This document shows positions 28,359 through 36,590 of a stretch of DNA of 64,000 nt, one piece after another. Below the pieces are notes generated by a model. That model was given only the letters and a program-made list of their open reading frames with translations. It was not told the origin of the DNA and did not search any database. Position 1 is the stretch's first letter; the number at the start of each line of letters is the position of its first letter. The position numbers and the translations under genes were made by a program. Location of the stretch: NCBI RefSeq assembly GCF_001611795.1, contig NZ_CP015098.1, forward strand, positions 1,860,001 to 1,924,000, written 5' to 3'. This DNA is from Streptomyces qaidamensis (lineage in GTDB: Bacteria; Actinomycetota; Actinomycetes; Streptomycetales; Streptomycetaceae).

Positions 28359-28664
28359 ATGAGCGTGCAGCAGGTGGCCGGGGCGGACGGCGCGGAGCTG
28401 GAGGTCTGGATCGACCAGGACCTGTGTACCGGCGACGGCATCTGCGCCCAGTACGCGCCCGAGGTGTTCGAGCTGGACATCGACGGTCTGGCCTATGTGA
28501 AGAGCGCCGACGACGAGTTGCTCCAGGGCAAGGGCGCGACAACGCCCGTTCCGCTGCCGCTTCTCACGGACGTGATCGACTCCGCGAAGGAGTGTCCGGG
28601 CGAGTGCATCCACGTACGTCGGGTTTCGGACAGGGCTGAGGTCTACGGACCGGACGCGGAGTGA
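28359..28664 (+). CDS. Small ferredoxin (3Fe-4S type)
   Basis: A 101-residue ferredoxin with cysteines in DLCTGDGIC (C-x5-C) and AKECPGEC, the Streptomyces-type 3Fe-4S arrangement (possibly 4Fe-4S). Such proteins feed electrons to P450s, but no P450 is adjacent and the nearest one, rarE, is 24 kb away. ATG at 28359 is very close to its AGGAG; a GTG at 28365 would have better spacing, so the true N-terminus may be two residues shorter. Confidence 0.85.
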   Translation: MSVQQVAGADGAELEVWIDQDLCTGDGICAQYAPEVFELDIDGLAYVKSADDELLQGKGATTPVPLPLLTDVIDSAKECPGECIHVRRVSDRAEVYGPDAE

Positions 28665-28723
28665 CCACTTCTTAACGTTGCGTTACTGCTGTCTGATATC
28701 TCACACGCACCGTTGCGGGGGCC

Positions 28724-29302
28724 TCACACGCTGCGGGCTCCGGCCGGGGTGGAGCGGACGAACGAGCCGCTGTGCCAACGCCATTTCACGTCGCTCTTCT
28801 CGTCGGGGCAGCAACGCGGCACGTCGGCCGACGAGTAGCCGAGGAGCGTGGCCGTGACGGCGCCGTCGGAGACGGCGAAGTCGGTGACGGTGGTGCCGTC
28901 CTTGGGGTCCAGCAGGGTGGCCACGATGCGCGGCTTGCCGCCGTCGGCGTCGCGTGTGAGGACGTACACGCCGTCCGGTGGGGTGCCCATCGGGGAGTCG
29001 CAGTGGACGACGGCGACCGTCTCGGGCCGGCCGTCGTCGTCGAGGTCTCCGTAGGCGCGCTTCTTCACCACGGCCTTCACCGGGCCGCACTCGATCGGGA
29101 ACGTCACCGTGGCCGGGTCGGGCGGAGTCGTGTGTGCCGGAGCGCTCTTGGTCTGCGGGGCGGCCGGCTGGGCCGCGGTCGCCGCGCCGGGCTGCAGGAC
29201 CGAGGAGAAGGCCACGACGCCCGCGACGGCTGTCGCGGTGGCGAGCCAGTGGATGGGGCGGGTGTGGGTGTGGGCGAGCTCCGGGACGGCGGAAGACTGC
29301 AC
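28724..29302 (-). CDS. Secreted protein with FG-GAP-like calcium motif
   Basis: A 192-residue protein with a signal-anchor or signal peptide (WLATATAVAGVVAFSSVLQPG) and a Pro/Ala/Thr linker. The mature part carries YGDLDDDGRPETVAVVHC, similar to integrin-type FG-GAP calcium loops, and several cysteines. No enzyme family recognised. The GTG at 29302 has AGGAGA ten bases upstream and puts the hydrophobic segment near the N-terminus; longer open frames reach 29536. Confidence 0.7.
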   Translation of the reverse strand: MQSSAVPELAHTHTRPIHWLATATAVAGVVAFSSVLQPGAATAAQPAAPQTKSAPAHTTPPDPATVTFPIECGPVKAVVKKRAYGDLDDDGRPETVAVVHCDSPMGTPPDGVYVLTRDADGGKPRIVATLLDPKDGTTVTDFAVSDGAVTATLLGYSSADVPRCCPDEKSDVKWRWHSGSFVRSTPAGARSV

Positions 29303-29620
29303 TAGGAGGGTCTCCTGAGGCTGTGCCGGTGGGGTGGCCAGCATGGTGCCACACGTCACACCGCGAGGGAACGGCGGGGTGTGCCCCTTGTCTGCCAGGG
29401 AAGTCATAAGGGTTACGGTTCCTGCCGCTGTGTCAGCGACGGCGTGCGGGCGGGGCCTCCTGCTGCGGCGGGGCCCGGCCGTCGCGGCCTCGCGGCAGGT
29501 CAACGGCGTTCCGGCGGGATTCACCCGGGGCGGCAACGCAGAGGCGCCGTGGCGGAGTTCCGGTACGGGTCCGGGAACTCCGGCACGGCGCCGGTGCGTT
29601 GGTTGTGGTGAAGGGCTGCC
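29303..29620. other. Intergenic region with trmI terminator
   Basis: About 320 bases between trmI and the secreted-protein gene, both on the minus strand. It holds the trmI terminator (29543-29592) and presumably the promoter of the downstream gene. No additional gene is supported. Confidence 0.5.
29543..29592 (-). terminator. Terminator of trmI
   Basis: A 19-bp stem with one mismatch (GGCGCCGTGGCGGAGTTCC against its partner at 29574-29592) around a 12-base loop, about 30 bases past the trmI stop. Confidence 0.75.
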
Positions 29621-30523
29621 TCAGCGGCCGGAGCCCCCGTCGGCGTTGGGGCCGGCGTAGTCCTCGCCGTAGGCGCCCTTGGCGGGGCGGCGTCGGCGCA
29701 TGGGCGGCTCGACGCCGTCGGCGAGGCGGCGTGCGGTGAGCAGGAAGCCGGTGTGGCCGATCATCCGGTGGTCCGGGCGGACGGCCAGGCCTTCGATGTG
29801 CCAGTTGCGGATCATCGATTCCCAGGCGCTCGGCTCGTTGAAGCAGCCGATCTCGCGGATGGATTCGACGGTCCGGGCGAGCTGGGTGGTGGTGGCCACG
29901 TAGCAGCAGAGGATGCCGCCGGGGACGAGCGCCTTGGAGACGGCCTCCAGGCACTCCCAGGGGGCGAGCATGTCGAGGATGACGCGGTCGACGTCGGCGT
30001 CGGACAGGTTGTCCTGGAGGTCGCCGACGGTGAGTTGCCAGGCGGGGTGCGGGCCGCCGAAGTAGCGCTCCACGTTCGCCTGGGCGATCTCGGCGAAGTC
30101 CGCCCGGCGCTCGTAGCTGTGCAGCATGCCCTGGTCGCCGATCGCCCGCAGCAGGAAGCTGCTGAGCGAGCCGGAGCCGACGCCCGCTTCCACGACGCGC
30201 GCGCCGGGGAAGATGTCGGCGAAGGCGAGGATCTGCCCCGCGTCCTTGGGGTAGACCACGGCGGCGCCGCGGGGCATGGACAGGACGTAGTCGGGGAGCA
30301 GGGGGCGCAGCGCGAGGTAGGCGACGTTCCCCGTGGTACGGACAACGCTGCCCTCGGGAGCACCGATCAGTTCGTCGTGGGGGAAGGAACCCTTGTGGGT
30401 GTGGAAGTTCTTCCCGGCCTCGAGCGTGAACGTGTAGTGGCGGCCCTTGGGGTCGGTCAGCTGAACCTGGTCCCCGACCTTGAAGGGCCCGCGCCTGCGG
30501 GCGGCACCGGTCGGTTCGGACAT
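29621..30523 (-). CDS. trmI: tRNA (adenine-58-N1)-methyltransferase TrmI
   Basis: A 300-residue SAM-dependent methyltransferase that makes m1A58 in the tRNA T-loop, acting as a tetramer in actinobacteria. The N-terminal beta domain contains GDQVQLTDPKGRHYTFTL, the SAM-binding motif is VVEAGVGSGSLS, and the catalytic segment is ILDMLAPWECLE. The C-terminal tail is basic then glycine-rich. Located 53 bases after the site-2 protease gene in the opposite orientation of reading only by distance, that is, both are on the minus strand and trmI is downstream. Confidence 0.92.
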   Translation of the reverse strand: MSEPTGAARRRGPFKVGDQVQLTDPKGRHYTFTLEAGKNFHTHKGSFPHDELIGAPEGSVVRTTGNVAYLALRPLLPDYVLSMPRGAAVVYPKDAGQILAFADIFPGARVVEAGVGSGSLSSFLLRAIGDQGMLHSYERRADFAEIAQANVERYFGGPHPAWQLTVGDLQDNLSDADVDRVILDMLAPWECLEAVSKALVPGGILCCYVATTTQLARTVESIREIGCFNEPSAWESMIRNWHIEGLAVRPDHRMIGHTGFLLTARRLADGVEPPMRRRRPAKGAYGEDYAGPNADGGSGR

Positions 30524-30576
30524 GTGACCAGCCTACCGGCCCCGGAGAGGGGCACCGACCACTCGGGCGGCAGAGC

Positions 30577-32892
30577 CTAGGACGGCCTCGCCATCGCCTT
30601 GACGAAGGCGCGCTCCACGTCGGCCGCCGACAGGACGCCGTAGATCTCGCCGGTCTCTTCCACCACCAGGTACTCGGTGGCCGGGTTGGCGCGCAGGGCG
30701 TCCAGGAGTTCCTCGCCCGACAGTTCAGCGGAGATGCGCATGCCGTCGGTGAGGTCCTGGGCGAGGCCGCTGACGGCGACCCAGGGGCGGCGGTGCTCGG
30801 GCACGCCGACGATGGCGGCCTCGCGGACGAGGGAGAGGGGCTGGCCGTCGGCGTCGACGACGACCAGGGCGCGGGCTCCTGCGGCGTTGGCGCGGCGCAG
30901 GGCCTCCGAGAGCGGGGTGTCGGTCTCGACGGGGACCGCGCGGCGGGTGAGGGCCCGGGCGCGCAGTTCGGGGAGGTGCTCGCGCAGGCGCGCCATGCGC
31001 AGGCTGTTGCCCGCGCCGGTCCAGATGATCGCGGCGAGGATCGCGGCGAGCAGGGCGTCGAGGACGGTGTCCATGCCGACGTTGTCGGCGGCGTCGGTGC
31101 CGAGGGCGCCGGACTGGGTCAGCAGGGGCAGTCCGATGAGCACGGAGACGGCCAGGGCGCGGCCGACCCAGGCGGCGGCGATGGTGCCCTTCATCGGCTT
31201 GCCGGTGATCTTCCAGACGACGGCGCGGAGCATGCGGCCGCCGTCGAGGGGCAGGCCGGGCAGGAGGTTGAACGCGGCCACGATGAGGTTGGAGATCATC
31301 AGGCCCGCGAGCAGGACGCCGGGGACGGTGCCGGGTTCCACGGTCTGCGCGGCGGCGTAGAAGACGCCGGCGAGGACGAGGGAGAGCAGGGGCCCGACGA
31401 AGGCCAGGACGAACTCCCGGCCGGGGGTCTCGGCCTCCTTCTCGATCTCGGAGACACCGCCGAAGAACTGGAGCTGGATGCGGCGGACGGGGAGTTTGAA
31501 GCGGAGGGCGGCGACCGTGTGGGCCAGTTCGTGGACGAGCACGGAGGCGTAGAAGGCGACCGCGAAGAAGAGGGAGACCAGGTAGCGGGCGGCACCGAGC
31601 TCGGGCAGCACGCGCTCCAGCTGGCCGCCGAACACCCAGGTGATCAGCGCGGCGACGAGGAACCAGCTCGGCGCGACGTACACGGGCACGCCGAAGGGCC
31701 GTCCCATGAGCAGCCCGCCACGGGGCTCCGGGCGCTGGGGGGCGGGGCCCTTGCCGTCGGCGGAGTGTGCGAGGGGCCGGTCGTCGTGGGCGGGGGCGGG
31801 AGGGTCGGGTCGGTGGTACGGGTGACCGGGAACCGGGCCGGGGGCGGAGGGCTGCTCCCGGTGATGCGCATCACCGGTGCCCGGGGGGTGGCCCGGGGCC
31901 GGGGCCTTGCGCAGCGGGTCCGCCTCGGGCCGACCGGCGGTGGGTGCGGCGTGCGGGTCGCCCGCGTAGGCGCGGTCGGGGTGCGTGCCGGCTTCCGGCG
32001 AACCGCCACCGTCCCTCTGGGCGGGGGCCGACGACGCAGGCGCTGCGCCGGGGTCACCGGCTGCCGCGCGCGGGCCATCGGCGTAGGCGCGGTCCGGGTG
32101 CGTGCCCGCCTCCGGCGAACCGCCACCGTCCCCCTGGGCGGGGGCCGACGACGCCGCCGCTGCGCCGGCGTCAGCGGCTGCCGCGCGCGGGCCGTCGACG
32201 TGGGCGCGGTCCGGGTACGTACCGGCCTCCGGCGAACCGTCACCTCCGTCCTCGGCGCGGGCGGCTGCCGCGCGCGGGCCGTCGACGTGGGCGCGGTCCG
32301 GGTACGTACCGCGGGCCGGTGTCGGCTGCGGCGCGTCGGCGTCGGTGCGGGCAGGTGGCGCGTGCGGGCCGTCTTGGTGCGGGCCGGCCTCCGGCGAACC
32401 GTCACCTCCGTCCTCGGCGCGGGCGGGTGCCGTGTGCGGGCCGTCGACCCGGGCGCGGTCCGGGTACGTACCGCGGGCCGGTGTCGGCTGCGGCGCGTCG
32501 GCGTCGGTGCGGGCAGGTGCCGTGTGCGGGCCGTCTTGGTGCGGGCCGGGCTCCGGTGACTCGGCAGCGGCGCCCCCGGTGGGAGCAGGCGCGTCGGCGC
32601 GGGCGGGTTCGGCGGCCGGAGTCCGCGGGTCCGGCGCGGCGTCGGCGGCGGGCCGGGGCGCTGCCGAGTGGTTCCCCGGGGCGTGCGGAGGGGTTGCCGG
32701 TGCGTCGGCGGGCGCTGCCGGGCCGGCCGGCTCTGGTCCCCGGGTGGGCTGCTCGGAAGCGGAACCCTGTTCGTCCGTGGGCTGTTCGTCGGCGGGGGCC
32801 GGGTCGGCGGCCCGGGGCGAAAGCCCCTCGTGGCGCTTGGCCGACTCGTCGTTGCCGGACCGCGGCTGCCCGCGCCCGCCGCTCTCGTCCAC
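30577..32892 (-). CDS. Site-2 protease (M50) with CBS pair and long repeat-rich N-terminus
   Basis: A 771-residue membrane metalloprotease. The core has VHELAHT (the HExxH zinc site, about residue 452) and NLLPGLPLDGGRML, the third zinc ligand region, in a bundle of about six transmembrane helices; two CBS domains (about 630-771) follow. Such proteases cut membrane-bound anti-sigma factors or regulators. The first 390 residues are disordered and built from repeats (see 31950-32560). The GTG at 32892 is preceded by GAGGGGA. The frame stays open to 33303, but that part overlaps the divergent nuclease gene. Confidence 0.82.
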   Translation of the reverse strand: MDESGGRGQPRSGNDESAKRHEGLSPRAADPAPADEQPTDEQGSASEQPTRGPEPAGPAAPADAPATPPHAPGNHSAAPRPAADAAPDPRTPAAEPARADAPAPTGGAAAESPEPGPHQDGPHTAPARTDADAPQPTPARGTYPDRARVDGPHTAPARAEDGGDGSPEAGPHQDGPHAPPARTDADAPQPTPARGTYPDRAHVDGPRAAAARAEDGGDGSPEAGTYPDRAHVDGPRAAAADAGAAAASSAPAQGDGGGSPEAGTHPDRAYADGPRAAAGDPGAAPASSAPAQRDGGGSPEAGTHPDRAYAGDPHAAPTAGRPEADPLRKAPAPGHPPGTGDAHHREQPSAPGPVPGHPYHRPDPPAPAHDDRPLAHSADGKGPAPQRPEPRGGLLMGRPFGVPVYVAPSWFLVAALITWVFGGQLERVLPELGAARYLVSLFFAVAFYASVLVHELAHTVAALRFKLPVRRIQLQFFGGVSEIEKEAETPGREFVLAFVGPLLSLVLAGVFYAAAQTVEPGTVPGVLLAGLMISNLIVAAFNLLPGLPLDGGRMLRAVVWKITGKPMKGTIAAAWVGRALAVSVLIGLPLLTQSGALGTDAADNVGMDTVLDALLAAILAAIIWTGAGNSLRMARLREHLPELRARALTRRAVPVETDTPLSEALRRANAAGARALVVVDADGQPLSLVREAAIVGVPEHRRPWVAVSGLAQDLTDGMRISAELSGEELLDALRANPATEYLVVEETGEIYGVLSAADVERAFVKAMARPS
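31950..32560. repeat. In-frame tandem repeats in the site-2 protease gene
   Basis: The phrase GCGGTCCGGGT and close variants recur at about 31974, 32091, 32208, 32295 and 32457. The spacings are 117, 117, 87 and 162 bases, all multiples of three. The repeats encode modules such as EAGTYPDRAHVDGPRAAA and DGPHTAPARTDADAPQPTPA. Length variation here would not break the frame. Confidence 0.8.
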
Positions 32893-33079
32893 CGGTGTCC
32901 CCTCGTCGAAGCGTCTCCCGCGCCTTGCCGGACGGGAGGGTCTCGAGTCGATGGTATGCGGCCGTCGAGGTGCGTTCCGCCCCGGCACCCCTGTGTTTCC
33001 CGTACGTCGGCCTCCCCTCCCGGCTTCCCCCACGAACGCGGCTGGGTCACTGTCAGTGGCGGGCCGTATGGTCTGGGGC

Positions 33080-34105
33080 ATGGAGACGAGCAGCGAGGGC
33101 GCGGCGGCGTCCGGGAGCAGCCCTGCCGCGGCGGCGGATCCGTCGTTCCCGGCGGGGCCCGCGCAGACGGCAGTGGAGACGGCGGCAGCGGCGCGGACGG
33201 TGGCGGAGGCGGCGGCCGAGACCGCCGCGGTGAGCGACCTCGTGACCGGCTCCGCCGCCATACCGCCCGCCTCGCTGTCCCCCTCACGTGCCAGTGACTT
33301 CATGCAGTGCCCGCTGCTCTACCGCTTCCGGGTCATCGACCGGTTGCCGGAGAAGCCGAGCGAGGCGGCGACCAGGGGCACGCTGGTGCACGCGGTTCTG
33401 GAGCGGCTCTTCGACGCCCCGGCCGCCGGGCGCACGCCGCCCCGGGCGAAGTCGCTGGTCCCGGGCCAGTGGGACCGGCTGCGCGAGACGCGGCCGGAGG
33501 TCGTGGAGTTGTTCGCCGACGATCCGCAGGGCGAGCGGCTGGCGCGCTGGCTGGGCGAGGCGGAGCAGCTCGTCGAGCGCTGGTTCACGCTGGAGGATCC
33601 CAGTCGGCTGGAGCCGGCTGAGCGGGAGCTGTTCGTCGAGGCGGAGCTGGAGTCCGGGCTGCGGCTGCGCGGCATCATCGACCGGGTCGACGTGGCCCCC
33701 ACGGGCGAGGTCCGGATCGTCGACTACAAGACGGGGAAGGCGCCGAGGCCGGAGTACTCCGAGGGCGCCCTGTTCCAGATGAAGTTCTACGCCTTGGTGG
33801 TGTGGCGGCTGAAGAACGTGGTCCCCCGGCGGCTCCAGCTGGTCTATCTCGGCAGTGGCCAGGTGCTGACGTACGACCCGGTCCTCGCCGATCTGGAGCG
33901 GGTCGAGCGCAAGCTGCTGGCGCTGTGGGAGGCGATCCGGCTGGCGACGGAGACGGGTGACTGGCGGCCGCGCCCCACGAAGCTGTGCGGCTGGTGCGAC
34001 CACCAGGCCCACTGCCCGGAGTTCGGCGGCACTCCCCCGCCGTATCCCCTGCCGGTGCGTGCGGCGGAGCCGCCGGTGCAGGGGGCGCCGGGTGAGGGCG
34101 GCTGA
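33080..34105 (+). CDS. RecB-family PD-(D/E)XK nuclease with Fe-S cluster
   Basis: A 341-residue protein of the Cas4/AddB-like nuclease group. After an alanine-rich N-terminus (about 70 residues) comes SPSRASDFMQCPLLYRF with the first cluster cysteine, then the nuclease core with GIIDRVDVA and VDYKTGK (the D and DxK catalytic elements) and the C-terminal cysteines CGWCDHQAHC, which complete a 4Fe-4S cluster. No helicase partner is adjacent. The ATG at 33080 lacks a strong ribosome binding site; a GTG start nearer the conserved part is possible. Confidence 0.83.
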   Translation: METSSEGAAASGSSPAAAADPSFPAGPAQTAVETAAAARTVAEAAAETAAVSDLVTGSAAIPPASLSPSRASDFMQCPLLYRFRVIDRLPEKPSEAATRGTLVHAVLERLFDAPAAGRTPPRAKSLVPGQWDRLRETRPEVVELFADDPQGERLARWLGEAEQLVERWFTLEDPSRLEPAERELFVEAELESGLRLRGIIDRVDVAPTGEVRIVDYKTGKAPRPEYSEGALFQMKFYALVVWRLKNVVPRRLQLVYLGSGQVLTYDPVLADLERVERKLLALWEAIRLATETGDWRPRPTKLCGWCDHQAHCPEFGGTPPPYPLPVRAAEPPVQGAPGEGG

Positions 34106-34159
34106 GTCCGGCGGGGCCGTGCAGGGCAGAATGGGGCCGGACTAGCGAAGGAGACTCAC

Positions 34160-34831
34160 GTGGCCATCCGCGTCCTACTGGTCGACGACCAGCCGCTGCT
34201 GCGTACCGGCTTCCGGATGATCCTGGAGGCAGAGCAGGACATCGCGGTCGTCGGGGAGGCCGGTGACGGACTGCAGGCACTCGACCAGGTGCGTGCGCTA
34301 CAGCCCGATGTGGTTCTGATGGACATCCGCATGCCGCGGATGGACGGTGTGGAGGCGACCCGGCAGATCACCGGGCCGGGGCGGGACGGCCCGGCGAAGG
34401 TGCTGGTGCTGACCACCTTCGACCTCGACGAGTACGTGGTGGAGGCGCTGCGCGCCGGTGCCAGCGGTTTCCTGCTGAAGGACGCGCCGGCCAACGAGCT
34501 GGTGCAGGCCATCCGGGTCGTCGCCGGGGGCGAGGCCATGCTCGCGCCGAGCATCACCCGCCGGCTGCTCGACAAGTACGCCACGCATCTGCCGTCGGGG
34601 GACGAGCCGGTGCCGGACGTGCTGCACACGCTGACCGACCGGGAGGTGGAGGTGCTGAAGCTGGTGGCGCGCGGGCTGTCCAACGCGGAGATCGCCGCGG
34701 ATCTCTTCGTCAGTGAGACGACGGTCAAGACACACGTCGGGCATGTGCTGACGAAACTGGGTCTGCGCGACCGCGTGCAGGCCGCGGTGTACGCGTACGA
34801 GAGCGGGCTGGTGCGTCCCGGCGCGCAGTAG
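34160..34831 (+). CDS. NarL/FixJ-type response regulator (orphan)
   Basis: A 223-residue response regulator. The receiver domain has DD near residue 10, the phosphorylation site Asp55 in VLMDIRMP, and a conserved KDA; the LuxR-type DNA-binding domain has LTDREVEVLKLVARGLSNAEIA. GAAGGAG precedes the GTG start. No histidine kinase gene is adjacent, so the partner is elsewhere or absent. It is followed by a strong terminator shared with the converging lipoprotein gene. Confidence 0.9.
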   Translation: MAIRVLLVDDQPLLRTGFRMILEAEQDIAVVGEAGDGLQALDQVRALQPDVVLMDIRMPRMDGVEATRQITGPGRDGPAKVLVLTTFDLDEYVVEALRAGASGFLLKDAPANELVQAIRVVAGGEAMLAPSITRRLLDKYATHLPSGDEPVPDVLHTLTDREVEVLKLVARGLSNAEIAADLFVSETTVKTHVGHVLTKLGLRDRVQAAVYAYESGLVRPGAQ

Positions 34832-34851
34832 CGGCAGGGGGCGGGTACGCG

Positions 34852-34886
34852 AGAAGGGCGCCCCCGCCGAGCGGGGGCGCCCTTCT
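34852..34886. terminator. Bidirectional terminator
   Basis: A perfect 16-bp stem, AGAAGGGCGCCCCCGC and its complement, with a three-base loop, midway between the converging response regulator and solute-binding protein genes. Confidence 0.88.
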
Positions 34887-34899
34887 GCGCTGCTGTGCG

Positions 34900-36483
34900 T
34901 CAGGCGTCCTTGCTGAGCTCCCAGAAGCGGAAGACCGTCGACGCGTCGAGGCAGTACTCCAGGCCGTAGACGCCGTCGCGGACGACCGCGTACTGCTTGG
35001 CCTGCCAGACCGGCAGGACCGGGAGTTCGTCGGCGACGATGTCCTGGAGCTCGCCGAACTCCTTGTCGGTGGAGGCCCGGTCGGTCAGGGCGGCGGTGCG
35101 CGGGATGAGCGAGCCGGTGATCGTGCCGTTGTCGTAGTTGTTGTTCAGCACGTTGCCCTTGCCGAAGAAGGGGGCCGTGAAGTTGTCGGCGTCCGGGTAG
35201 TCCGGCACCCAGCCCTTCACGTACACGCCGTACTTGCCGGCGGCGATGTCCTTCTCGTACTGGCCGAACGGGACGGACTTGACGCTCGCGTCGAACAGGC
35301 CGCTGGCGTTGAGCTGGCCGGCGATGGCGTTCAGCTCCTGGTCGGTGGCGGGGCCGTAGCGGGAGGGGGTCGACCAGAGGGTCAGCTTCACCTTGCCGGT
35401 GATGCCGTCCTCGCGCAGTGCGGCCTGGGCCTTGGACTTGGAGGGGCGGGCGCCGTAGGTGTCGAAGAAGGCCGTGTTGTGGCCCGCGATGCCTGCCGGG
35501 ATGATCGAGTACAGCGGGGTCGCGGTGCCCTGGTAGACGTCCTTGATGAGGGCTTCGCGGTCGATCAGGTGGGCGATGGCCTTGCGGACGCCGAGCTTTC
35601 CGGCGACCGGGTCGTCCATGTTGAACACCAGGTGCTGGACCTCGGCGCTGCTGCCCTCGACGACCTCGACGCCGGTGCCGTCGTCGGCCTTCTCGGTGTC
35701 GGCGATGTCGCCCGCGGTGAGACCGCGGTAGGCGATGTCGACGTCCCCGCTCTGGATGGCCTGCTTCAGGGCGGTCTGGTCGCCGTCGAAGAACTTGAGC
35801 GTGACGCCGCTGTTGTTCACCTTGGCGGTGCCCTTGTAGTTCTCGTTGACGGAGAAGACGGCCTGCCCGTCGTCGAAGGAGTCGAGCTGGTAGGGGCCGG
35901 AGCCGACCGCCTCGCCGTCCTTGCGGAGTCCGTCGGCGTCGTACTGGCTGTGGTCGACGATGGAGCCGGCGCCGGAGGCGATCTTGCTCGGGAAGGTGGC
36001 GTCGGCCGTGTTGAGGCGGAAGACGACCGTCTTCGCGTCCGGCGTCTCGACCTTGTCGAGCATGGGGAACATGATCGCGGGCCCGTCGGGGTCGTTGATC
36101 TTCAGCATGCGGTCGAAGGAGAACTTGACGTCCTCGGAGGTGAGCTCGTCACCGTTGCTGAACTTGAGCCCGTCCTTCAGCGTGCACTTGTAGACCGTGG
36201 TCTGCGTGTCGGTGAACGCGCAGCTCTCGGCGGCCTCGGGCTGCGGTTCCGTCGCGCCCTTGGGGAAGCTGAGCAGGGACTGGAAGACGTTGTTGAACAA
36301 CAGCCAGGAGCCGGGGTCGTAGCCGGAAGCCGGGTCGGTGGCCAGGACGTCGTCGGACATCCCCACCACCACGTTGGAGCCGTCCCCCGCGGAGTCTCCG
36401 CTCTCCGTTCCACAGCCGGTCAGCAGTCCGGAGGCGAGGCCCGCCACGATGGGCAGGACCGGCCACTGGTTGCGTATGTTCAC
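34900..36483 (-). CDS. Solute-binding lipoprotein, OppA/DppA family (1)
   Basis: A 527-residue extracellular binding protein of ABC-type peptide importers (SBP_bac_5). The signal sequence ends in the lipobox LLTGC, and conserved pieces include VYKCTLKDGLKFSNGDELTSEDVKFSFDR and the C-terminal GVYVKGWVPDYPDADNF. Peptides or related solutes are the likely ligand. GTG start. It is the second of two tandem homologues, and no permease or ATPase genes lie beside them. Confidence 0.88.
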   Translation of the reverse strand: MNIRNQWPVLPIVAGLASGLLTGCGTESGDSAGDGSNVVVGMSDDVLATDPASGYDPGSWLLFNNVFQSLLSFPKGATEPQPEAAESCAFTDTQTTVYKCTLKDGLKFSNGDELTSEDVKFSFDRMLKINDPDGPAIMFPMLDKVETPDAKTVVFRLNTADATFPSKIASGAGSIVDHSQYDADGLRKDGEAVGSGPYQLDSFDDGQAVFSVNENYKGTAKVNNSGVTLKFFDGDQTALKQAIQSGDVDIAYRGLTAGDIADTEKADDGTGVEVVEGSSAEVQHLVFNMDDPVAGKLGVRKAIAHLIDREALIKDVYQGTATPLYSIIPAGIAGHNTAFFDTYGARPSKSKAQAALREDGITGKVKLTLWSTPSRYGPATDQELNAIAGQLNASGLFDASVKSVPFGQYEKDIAAGKYGVYVKGWVPDYPDADNFTAPFFGKGNVLNNNYDNGTITGSLIPRTAALTDRASTDKEFGELQDIVADELPVLPVWQAKQYAVVRDGVYGLEYCLDASTVFRFWELSKDA

Positions 36484-36546
36484 GTGTGTGCCTTGTCGTC
36501 GGTTCTCGAGAACTCCCGGAGCATCTCCCTGGCTCCGGGGCACGGC

Positions 36547-36577
36547 TCCCCGGGGCCGCGGTCACAGGCCCCGGGGA
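36547..36577 (-). terminator. Hairpin between the two solute-binding genes
   Basis: An 11-bp stem, TCCCCGGGGCC and its complement, with a nine-base loop, 13 bases past the stop of the upstream lipoprotein gene. The two genes therefore may be separately transcribed. Confidence 0.6.
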
Positions 36578-36590
36578 TCCAGCGGGTCCG

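Noticed and set aside
24667..28362. Very long open frame (1231 codons) opposite dop and arc
   Set aside because: It runs antisense to two well-identified genes. Long open antisense frames are expected in high-GC DNA, and its translation has no recognisable domain.
31950..32560. CRISPR-like or transposon repeats
   Set aside because: Repeat spacings are multiples of three and encode a continuous protein; no transposase or inverted ends.
32102..33079. N-terminal extension of the RecB-type nuclease through the repeat region
   Set aside because: The frame is open but is antisense to the protease repeats, and the translation is alanine/arginine/glycine-rich without any domain.
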